DNA from: JBOGWY01 sp050694015
GTDB taxonomy: Bacteria; Actinomycetota; CADDZG01; WHSQ01
DNA length: 10,030 nucleotides
Assembly: GCA_050694015.1 (NCBI GenBank)
Contig: JBOGWY010000074.1
Coordinates: forward strand, 1 to 10,030
Direction of reading: 5' to 3'
Below the pieces are notes generated by a model, which had not been told where the DNA came from, did no database searches, and was given only the letters and a program-made list of their open reading frames with translations. Positions 4,871-10,030 of the stretch are shown one piece after another; the stretch's first letter is position 1; each line of letters opens with the position of its first letter. Made by a program: the position numbers and the translations under genes.

Positions 4871-6256
4871 ATGCGTGCTTCCGTTAGAACCCTTACTGCG
4901 ATCGCTTTGCTCGCGGGCCTCCTCGTTCCCGGTCCCGCTCACGCCGGTGTTCCGAACCCCACCGTCGAGGGACCGATAACGGCAGGCCTCCACGGCCGTC
5001 CGTGGTTCAGCAGTCTCGTCGACCTCGAGCCGTACGGCTACACCGAAGAGGAATTCTTCTTCTCGGGCGAGGCCGAGGGGCTCCCGTACAAGACGCGCAT
5101 GGTCGTTCGTCGTCCCGTGGAGGCCGCCGACTTCAGCGGAACTGTGTACGTCGAGTGGGTCAACGTCACAGGAGGCCGCGACCTCGAGACACTGTGGCCG
5201 GCCGGGCACACGACGATCCTCGACGAAGGACACGCGTACGTTGTCGTGAGCGCGCAGCTCGTGGGACATTCGGAACTGCGAGCGTGGGATCCGGTCCGCT
5301 ATGGGTCGCTGATGCACCCTGGTGACTCGCCGGGTTCGTTCCGTATCTACGAGCAGGCGATCCAAGCGATCCGGAACCCGAAGAAGGTCGCACCTCTCGG
5401 TCCTCTCGCGGCGGACTACGTGATCGCGACCGGAGACTCGCAGTCGGCCGGGCGGCTCACGACCTACATCGAAGAGGGCTACGCGATCGAGGGTCTGATC
5501 GATGGCTTCCTCCCCGGTCGCGGCGGCGCGACCAAGAAGACCGGCACCGTCGCGGAGAAGCTGCGCGTCCCGATGCTGTGGATCCTCGAGGAGAGTCAGG
5601 AGGAGCGCCCGGGCGATACCGCGTGGCAGAAGTTCTGGTACCAAGCCGGGGCCGCTCACGCGCCGCAGGACTGGAACCATTACGTGTGGCGGTCCGACAT
5701 GCGGGACCTCGGCCAGAACGCTCCGGTACCCAACGGGGTCAACGCGGGCTGCTCCGTCAATCGCGGCGACGGTTACGCGGTGCGAGGGGGGATCCACTGG
5801 ATCAACCGGTGGGTGCGTGGCCTCGATCGACCCGGAGGACGCGCTGCGGACTTCATGCCGCCGACGTCACCGCGTCTCAAGAGAGACGACGAGGGCGAGC
5901 TCGTCCGCGACGAAGACGGCCACGCCATCGGTGGCATCCGGTACCCGTACATCGAGGCACCGATCGGCGTGAACTCGTCGGAAGGCTGTCCTCTGTTCGG
6001 GACCTACGAGCCGTTCACTAGCGCCGAGATCCTCGATCGTTACCCGCAGCGCGACGACTACATCGCGGCGGTCAAGAAGGCTGCCGATGCTGCCGTCGAC
6101 GCCGGGTTCCTACTGCCGTCGGACCGAGGCCTGATCATGACGGAGGCGAAGACGTTCGATGTGTGGAGCCCGGGGTCCGCACTCTGCTACGACCTCGCGC
6201 AACCCGTCGAACGGCTGTACTACGAGTCGCCGATCGTCCCGTGCCCGGGAGGCTGA
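4871..6256 (+). CDS. Secreted alpha/beta hydrolase domain protein (PF20091-like)
   Basis: The 461-residue protein starts with a Sec signal peptide: basic MRASVR, a hydrophobic core to about residue 20, and a likely cut after AHA (residue 25). The mature part resembles the 'alpha/beta hydrolase domain' family of secreted actinobacterial esterase-like enzymes. The nucleophile elbow is GDSQSAG with Ser190, preceded by the strand ADYVIAT. The likely catalytic His is H263 in YQAGAAHAPQDW, and an acidic residue at E239/E240 after VPMLWIL is a candidate third member. The block WVNVTGGRD (96-104) and the GVNSSEGCPLFGTYEPF region (367-383) near the C-terminus are also family-like. It probably hydrolyses an ester or lactone outside the cell, but the substrate is not known. 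It is divergent from a QsdR-like repressor across 112 bp of repeats, so it is probably induced by a small molecule. Confidence 0.82.
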   Translation: MRASVRTLTAIALLAGLLVPGPAHAGVPNPTVEGPITAGLHGRPWFSSLVDLEPYGYTEEEFFFSGEAEGLPYKTRMVVRRPVEAADFSGTVYVEWVNVTGGRDLETLWPAGHTTILDEGHAYVVVSAQLVGHSELRAWDPVRYGSLMHPGDSPGSFRIYEQAIQAIRNPKKVAPLGPLAADYVIATGDSQSAGRLTTYIEEGYAIEGLIDGFLPGRGGATKKTGTVAEKLRVPMLWILEESQEERPGDTAWQKFWYQAGAAHAPQDWNHYVWRSDMRDLGQNAPVPNGVNAGCSVNRGDGYAVRGGIHWINRWVRGLDRPGGRAADFMPPTSPRLKRDDEGELVRDEDGHAIGGIRYPYIEAPIGVNSSEGCPLFGTYEPFTSAEILDRYPQRDDYIAAVKKAADAAVDAGFLLPSDRGLIMTEAKTFDVWSPGSALCYDLAQPVERLYYESPIVPCPGG

Positions 6257-6279
6257 CCCTGCCATTCTTGGGGCACCGC

Positions 6280-6885
6280 TCAAACCGCGTCGACGAAGTA
6301 TCGCTGCAGCGTCGGAGCGATCAGCGACACAACCTGATCGGGCGGCAGTGAGGCGAGCGGCTCCACCTGGACGACGTAACGAGCCAAGACGAGGCCGATG
6401 ATCTGCGAACCCACCAGCGAGACGCGAAGGTCGGCGTCTTCGACCGCGAGTTCGCGCGCCAGAGGTCCCCAAAGATCGTGCGTGAGTCGCTCTCGGACCA
6501 GCCGAGCTGCTTCCGGCTCCGAGGTCGCGGCACGAACCAGCGCGGTGACCGTCGCGCGCGCGTGATCGTTCTCGAGAACACCGACCACGAAAGAGGCAGC
6601 CCGAACCCCGAGTTCTTCCCTGGGACCTTCGAGGATGTGGGGGATCGCAGTTGCGGGGTCGATCGGGAGCGCGACGACCTCCGAGAAGAGAGCGATCTTG
6701 GAGCCGAAGAAGTGAACGATGAGGGCCTGGTCGACTCCCGCTTCGGACGCGATCCGGCGAAGGGATGTGCGGTCGTATCCCCCCGCCCCGAACTGCCGGC
6801 GGGCCGCTTCCAAGATGGCGTCGCGGGTGCGCGTCGCGCCGGGGCGGCGTCCGCTCCGGGCCCCCCGCCTCCTTGACAGGCTCAT
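6280..6885 (-). CDS. TetR-family transcriptional regulator of the divergent ABC exporter
   Basis: From the ATG at 6885 the protein has 201 residues. A basic N-terminal arm (SLSRRRGARSGRRPG) leads to a standard TetR DNA-binding domain: TRDAILEAARRQFGAGGYDR (20-39) and helix-turn-helix SLRRIASEAGVDQALIVHFF (41-60), then GSKIALFSEVV. The C-terminal part has WGPLARELA and SQIIGLVLARYVVQVEPLASL, as in many actinobacterial TetR proteins; it binds an unknown ligand. The 6885 start is preferred over the in-frame ATG at 6903 because TATCAT (6897-6892) sits six bases before it, and 6903 lies upstream of that box. Being divergent from an ABC exporter with a shared operator, it most likely represses the exporter and itself, the common arrangement for drug or lipid efflux control. 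Its stop is 23 bp from the hydrolase stop. Confidence 0.88.
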   Translation of the reverse strand: MSLSRRRGARSGRRPGATRTRDAILEAARRQFGAGGYDRTSLRRIASEAGVDQALIVHFFGSKIALFSEVVALPIDPATAIPHILEGPREELGVRAASFVVGVLENDHARATVTALVRAATSEPEAARLVRERLTHDLWGPLARELAVEDADLRVSLVGSQIIGLVLARYVVQVEPLASLPPDQVVSLIAPTLQRYFVDAV

Positions 6886-6935
6886 CGTGCGATGATAATT
6901 CATCGAATGATGAGTTCAACCATCGATGAATTATC
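6873..6935. promoter_or_regulatory. Overlapping divergent promoters with a 13-bp inverted-repeat operator
   Basis: On plus, a perfect -35 TTGACA (6873-6878) is followed after 15 bp by GATAAT (6894-6899), seven bases before the ATG at 6907. On minus, TTGAAC (6919-6914) is followed after 16 bp by TATCAT (6897-6892), six bases before the ATG at 6885. The two -10 boxes share bases 6894-6897. GATAATTCATCGA (6894-6906) and TCGATGAATTATC (6923-6935) are perfect inverted copies with a 16-base spacer; the left arm covers both -10 boxes. Binding of the TetR protein here could switch off both genes. Confidence 0.7.
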
Positions 6936-7638
6936 GGCACGCGCCGTAGGGATCGAAGGGCTGAACGTACGGCGAGGTGGGCGCCTCGTCCTCGCCGCCG
7001 TCGATCTGCACATCCGCGCGGGCGCCGTCACCGGTCTGCTCGGGCCGAGCGGGTCGGGGAAGACGACGCTGATGCGCGCCATCGTCGGAACCCAGATCAT
7101 CGAGGCGGGCCGGATCTCCGTGCTCGGATCGCCGGCGGGCACTCCTTCTCTTCGAAGGCGAGTGGCCTACGTGACTCAGACCCCGTCGGTCTATTCCGAT
7201 CTCACGGTGCGAGAGAACCTTAGCTACTACGCCCGCGTCGTCGCCGCTCCACGAGCGCGCGTGGAAGAAGTGATCAGCACGGTGGGGCTACACGCCCAGG
7301 CAGACCAGGTCGGCACCACGCAGTCGGGCGGAGAAAGGTCGCGCTCCTCGCTTGCGGTCGCGCTCCTAGGCGAACCAGAGGTCATGGTTCTCGACGAGCC
7401 CACCGTCGGCCTCGATCCCGTTCTGCGACGCGATCTGTGGGCTACGTTCCACAGCCTGGCGGATGCCGGGGCCACGATCCTCGTTTCTACCCACGTCATG
7501 GATGAGGCGGCGCGCTGCGACGACCTGGTGCTGATGCGCGAAGGCAACATCGTCGCGACCGGATCTCCAGATGAACTCCTCGAGCGAACCGGAGCGAACG
7601 ATCTCGAAGAGGCATTTCTGAAGGTGGTGGAGGCATGA
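6907..7638 (+). CDS. ABC transporter ATP-binding protein (exporter)
   Basis: The 243-residue ATPase powers an ABC-2 exporter. Counting from the ATG at 6907: Walker A GPSGSGKT at 46-53, Q-loop Gln91 in VAYVTQTPSV, signature QSGGERSR at 139-146, Walker B VMVLDEP at 159-165, D-loop VGLDP, and switch His196 in STHVMDEA. All nucleotide-contact residues are present, but the signature is QSGGE instead of LSGGQ. The frame is open to an ATG at 6892, but this lies inside the -10 boxes, so 6907 (or the adjacent ATG at 6910) is chosen; there is no Shine-Dalgarno site, suggesting a leaderless mRNA. It overlaps the permease gene by 4 bp (ATGA) and is very likely co-transcribed with it. The substrate (drug, lipid or other) cannot be read from the sequence. 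Confidence 0.93.
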   Translation: MMSSTIDELSARAVGIEGLNVRRGGRLVLAAVDLHIRAGAVTGLLGPSGSGKTTLMRAIVGTQIIEAGRISVLGSPAGTPSLRRRVAYVTQTPSVYSDLTVRENLSYYARVVAAPRARVEEVISTVGLHAQADQVGTTQSGGERSRSSLAVALLGEPEVMVLDEPTVGLDPVLRRDLWATFHSLADAGATILVSTHVMDEAARCDDLVLMREGNIVATGSPDELLERTGANDLEEAFLKVVEA

Positions 7639-8372
7639 GCCTTACCGCGACCTTCGCTACCGCAGCCCGGATCCTGCGACAGCTTCGACGTGATCACCGA
7701 ACGATCGGCCTTGTGCTCGTGCTTCCGCCGATCCTCCTGGCTCTCTTCAAATATGTCTTCGACGGGCAACCCGAAACCTTCGATCGCATCGGACCGGCTC
7801 TGGTGGGGCTGTTCCCCTTCGTGATCATGTTTCTGGTGACTTCCATCGCGATGCTGCGCGAACGCACAGGTGGAACCTTGGAACGACTGATGTCGCTCCC
7901 GCTCGCCAAACTCGATCTCCTCGTGGGCTACGGGATCGCGTTCGCGATCGTCGCGGCCGTGCAGGCAGGGGTCACGTCTGCGGTGGCCTTCGGCGCGCTG
8001 GACCTCGCCAGCGAGGGCCCGGTGTGGCAGGTGGTGCTCCTGGCGATCGGCAACGCGGTCCTCGGCATGTCGCTGGGACTGTTCTTCAGCGCGTTCGCGA
8101 CCACCGAATTCCAGGCGGTCCAATTCATGCCGGCGGTGGTCTTCCCTCAGGTCTTGTTGGGGGGTCTCTTCATCCCCCGAGGCGCGATGGCCCGCCCCCT
8201 GGAACTGCTCTCCAACGTGCTGCCGCTCACCTATTCCTACGACGCGTTACTGCGCGTGACCCTCGGCATCGACTCCGGCGGTGAACTGGGCCGGGATGTT
8301 GCGGTCATCATCGGAGCGACCGTGCTGTCGCTGATCCTCGGCGCCGCGACGCTACGCCGCCGCACACCGTGA
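7635..8372 (+). CDS. ABC-2 type transporter permease
   Basis: The 245-residue membrane protein pairs with the preceding ATPase. Six membrane segments are visible at about residues 23-42, 53-74, 95-120, 129-154, 162-181 and 221-240. Between segments 2 and 3 is the characteristic ABC-2 cytoplasmic motif RERTGGTLERLMSLPLAK (75-92). The segment FPQVLLGGLFIPRGAM (170-185) followed by LLSNVLPLTYSYDALLRV (191-208) is typical of the drug/lipid exporter permease family (PF01061/PF12698). The ATG at 7635 overlaps the ATPase stop in ATGA, so its translation is probably coupled. One permease gene and one ATPase gene suggest the transporter works as a two-plus-two complex. Its stop is followed after 4 bp by the stop of the convergent sigma gene, with no room for a terminator hairpin between them. 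Confidence 0.93.
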   Translation: MSLTATFATAARILRQLRRDHRTIGLVLVLPPILLALFKYVFDGQPETFDRIGPALVGLFPFVIMFLVTSIAMLRERTGGTLERLMSLPLAKLDLLVGYGIAFAIVAAVQAGVTSAVAFGALDLASEGPVWQVVLLAIGNAVLGMSLGLFFSAFATTEFQAVQFMPAVVFPQVLLGGLFIPRGAMARPLELLSNVLPLTYSYDALLRVTLGIDSGGELGRDVAVIIGATVLSLILGAATLRRRTP

Positions 8373-8376
8373 CGTC

Positions 8377-9639
8377 CTAGCCACCGTCCTGGGTCACACG
8401 CCGCGTCGCGCGCTCTCCTAGAAACTCACTCTCGGCCGTCGTCGGTGCCAACGTTGCGGCGCGCTCATAGGCCATCTTTGCGTCGCCGTCTCGGCCCACG
8501 CGCTGAAGCAGGTCGGCACGAACGGCGTGAAACGAGTAGTAGTTGTCAAGATCGAGCTCGTCTACGAGGGCAAGCGCGGCCTCCGGTCCTTCCACCTCGC
8601 CTATCGCGACGGCGCGATTGAGTGCGACGACGGGAGTCGGGGACGACGCGATCAAGTGGTCGTACAGCGCCACGATCTGTGACCAGTCGGTTTCCTCGAA
8701 GGTGGCGGCGTCGGCATGCACCGCGTTTATCGCCGCCTGCAGTTGATGGGGACCCGGTTGGTTGCGCCGCAGCAACCGACGGACGATCGCGTGGCCTTCT
8801 TCGATCAGCTCCCGGTTCCATCGGCTCCGGTCCTGGTCCGCGAGCAGAACGAGTGAGCCGTCGGGTCGTGTCCGCGCCGCCCGACGAGATTCGGTGAGGA
8901 GCAACAGTGCCAGGAGACCGGCGACCTCGGGCTCATCGGGCATCAGTCCGTTGAGGATGCGCGCGAGCCGGATCGCTTCCGCGCAGAGATCCGGATCCTC
9001 GGTCCGGTTCACCCCGGCGCTGTACACGAGGTACACGACGGCCAGCACCGAACGAAGACGATCGGGAAGCTCGTGATCGTCCGGGACGCGGTACGGGATC
9101 CGCGCCGCCTTGATCTTGCGTTTCGCACGCACGAGCCGTTGCGCCATCGTGGTGTCGGCTACCAAGAAAGACCGTGCCACTTCTTCGGTCGACAACCCGC
9201 CGAGCAGTCGAAGCGTCAACGCGACCTGTGCCTCGCTCGCGAGCGCGGGGTGACAGCACGTGAAGATGAGTCGAAGGCGCTCATCCTGCAACGGTCCCTC
9301 CTCCTCTTTAAGAGGATCTCCTCGTGCGTCGGGTGCGAGCGACGCATCCCTCAGTAGTTCGCGTCCACGCGCCTCTCTACGGCGGCGGTCGATCGCACGG
9401 TTGCGCGCGGTGGTGGTGATCCAACCGCCGGGGTTCGGCGGCAGCCCGCGTACCGGCCACTCCCGCAACGCAACGGCGAATGCTTCTTGCACCGCGTCCT
9501 CGGCGACTTCGATGTCGCCGACCAAACGGATGAGCGCGGCCACCGAGCGGCAGAATTCCTCGCGGAAGATCCGACCGATGTCGGTGGGACTCGGTGTTCG
9601 CTCCCTCTCGCTCGTCACGCCACGATCAGGCGTCGCCAT
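8377..9639 (-). CDS. ECF42-like RNA polymerase sigma factor with C-terminal TPR-like extension
   Basis: From the ATG at 9639 the protein has 420 residues, about twice a plain ECF sigma. Region 2 spans about 22-92 (IFREEFCRSVAALIRLVGD, AEDAVQEAFAVALREWP, NPGGWITTTARNRAIDRRRR). Region 4 is about 130-182 (LTLRLLGGLSTEEVARSFLV, then MAQRLVRAKRKIKAA). The remainder, from about 190, is the DUF6596/TPR-like extension of ECF42 factors (LRSVLAVVYLVYSAGV, LQAAINAVHADAATFEETDW, VVALNRAVAIGEVEGPEAAL). ECF42 factors usually lack an anti-sigma factor; the extension is thought to be regulatory. They are typically linked to YCII/DGPF genes, as here. The frame stays open upstream to 9729, but the ATG at 9639, overlapping the YCII gene by 14 bp, is the sensible start. 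GTG at 9618 is an alternative. Confidence 0.92.
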   Translation of the reverse strand: MATPDRGVTSERERTPSPTDIGRIFREEFCRSVAALIRLVGDIEVAEDAVQEAFAVALREWPVRGLPPNPGGWITTTARNRAIDRRRREARGRELLRDASLAPDARGDPLKEEEGPLQDERLRLIFTCCHPALASEAQVALTLRLLGGLSTEEVARSFLVADTTMAQRLVRAKRKIKAARIPYRVPDDHELPDRLRSVLAVVYLVYSAGVNRTEDPDLCAEAIRLARILNGLMPDEPEVAGLLALLLLTESRRAARTRPDGSLVLLADQDRSRWNRELIEEGHAIVRRLLRRNQPGPHQLQAAINAVHADAATFEETDWSQIVALYDHLIASSPTPVVALNRAVAIGEVEGPEAALALVDELDLDNYYSFHAVRADLLQRVGRDGDAKMAYERAATLAPTTAESEFLGERATRRVTQDGG

Positions 9640-9985
9640 CCCTGAATGGACGTACCTCGATCGGTTTCCCGACGCAGGTCGCGGTCTTGGATGCCCAGGT
9701 GAGCGCCTCATCGAGGTCGGCGGCCTCAACGATGTAGAAGCCGGCGAGATGCTCCTTGGATTCCACGAAAGGCCCGTCGGTGGTCAGCACATCGCCCCCC
9801 GCGTCCTTGACGACGGTCGCCGTCTCGGGTCCGTGAAGCGCACCACCGAACACCCACGCGCCGGCCGACCTGATCTCCGCGTTGAGAGCCTGCATCTCCT
9901 TCCATGACTGCTGCATCTCTTCGTCCGTCATCGGGGGCCGGGCCTCTCCTTCGACGTTGTGCAGCGATAGCAGATACTTCGCCAT
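9626..9985 (-). CDS. YCII-related (DGPF domain) protein
   Basis: The 119-residue protein starts MAKYLLSLHNVEGE and carries the hallmark TTDGPFVESKEHLAGFYIVE (68-87; DGPF at 70-73), followed by DLDEALTWASK and a GKPIEVRPFRDG end, all typical of the YCII family (PF03795), a ferredoxin-like fold. Members are small cytoplasmic proteins of unclear biochemical function; the family's name-giving protein resembles muconolactone isomerase. The ATG at 9985 is chosen because AAGGAGG precedes it by five bases; the frame remains open to the window end, but that part contains the ribosome site. It lies immediately upstream of the ECF42-like sigma gene and overlaps it by 14 bp, so the two are almost certainly co-transcribed. 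DGPF proteins are frequent neighbours and likely targets of ECF42 factors. Confidence 0.93.
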   Translation of the reverse strand: MAKYLLSLHNVEGEARPPMTDEEMQQSWKEMQALNAEIRSAGAWVFGGALHGPETATVVKDAGGDVLTTDGPFVESKEHLAGFYIVEAADLDEALTWASKTATCVGKPIEVRPFRDGDA

Positions 9986-10030
9986 CGATCCCTCCTTCGT
10001 GAAAGGCGGGCGGATCCCGCCATTCATCAT
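9986..10030 (-). promoter_or_regulatory. Leader and ribosome binding site of the YCII gene
   Basis: AAGGAGG (9997-9991 on the minus strand) lies five bases before the ATG at 9985, a near-perfect Shine-Dalgarno site. Further upstream is an imperfect inverted repeat, GGCGG-GAT-CCGCC. No promoter typical of an ECF sigma is visible in the 45 bases available; it would lie outside the window. Confidence 0.65.

Noticed and set aside
4847..5797. Minus-strand ORF of 316 residues opposite the secreted hydrolase
   Set aside because: It mirrors the codon structure of the hydrolase on the other strand, shows no domain, and covers the hydrolase's ribosome site and signal peptide.
4129..6256. Reading the QsdR-like regulator and hydrolase as a quorum-quenching operon
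   Set aside because: The regulator family is broad, and the hydrolase is a secreted serine-type enzyme, not a QsdA-type phosphotriesterase-like lactonase. Only the loose possibility is kept.
6892..6906. Earlier ATG starts for the ABC ATPase (6892) and the second TetR gene (6903)
   Set aside because: Both starts lie in or upstream of the -10 boxes that fit starts at 6907 and 6885, and would make the two genes overlap head to head.
7227..8123. Minus-strand ORF of 298 residues opposite the ABC exporter genes
   Set aside because: It is antisense to two clear genes, is rich in Arg, Ser, Glu and Gln without motifs, and has no plausible start signals.
9640..9729. Sigma-factor start at 9729
   Set aside because: The added 30 residues are translated from the middle of the YCII gene in another frame and are Arg/Pro-rich, unlike the N-termini of ECF42 factors.
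1..10030. Mobile element, prophage, CRISPR array or defence island
   Set aside because: No transposase, integrase, phage or Cas-like protein, no regular spaced repeats, and no tRNA-associated attachment site was seen.

Overview
The window looks like chromosomal DNA of a high-GC actinobacterium, probably from outside the well-studied Streptomyces/Mycobacterium groups. The reasons are GC-rich codon use, a PAC2-family protein of the actinobacterial type, two TetR-type regulators, an ECF42-type sigma factor with a YCII/DGPF partner, and many genes that start without a Shine-Dalgarno site a few bases after a TANNNT -10 element (leaderless mRNAs, common in Actinobacteria). A sigma factor resembling Spo0H/SigH points to a deep-branching lineage. 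This placement is inference.

Layout. 1-1138 (+): 3' part of a PhoX/DUF839 phosphatase-like gene whose start lies outside the window. 1181-1495 (+): small acidic, partly helical protein of unknown function. 1492-2361 (-): PAC2-family protein, with its stop overlapping that of the small protein. 2381-2914 (+): O6-alkylguanine-DNA alkyltransferase, divergent from PAC2 across only 19 bp. 2915-3574 (-): SigH-like sigma factor, directly abutting the alkyltransferase gene tail to tail. 3575-4128: the only long stretch without a confident gene. Its 3600-3960 part has markedly lower GC, several inverted repeats and a T-run, and may hold a structured leader or small RNA. A doubtful small ORF follows it.

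4129-4758 (-) and 4871-6256 (+): a QsdR-like TetR regulator divergent from a secreted alpha/beta hydrolase, with repeated GAGAC boxes between them. 6280-6885 (-) and 6907-8372 (+): a second TetR regulator divergent from a two-gene ABC-2 exporter (ATPase and permease overlapping by 4 bp), with overlapping promoters and a 13-bp inverted repeat between them. 8377-9985 (-): YCII/DGPF protein followed by an ECF42-like sigma factor, overlapping by 14 bp.

The window is therefore a compact series of small regulator-target modules: alkylation repair and protein quality control, a regulated secreted hydrolase, a regulated exporter, and a sigma factor with its characteristic partner. Convergent genes meet with overlaps or gaps of 0-23 bp, leaving little room for intrinsic terminators. 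I saw no rRNA, tRNA, CRISPR array, insertion sequence or phage gene. No clearly new multi-gene system is evident. The items most worth following up are the two bidirectional leaderless promoters, the structured low-GC region upstream of the SigH-like gene, and the operator clusters beside the two TetR genes.
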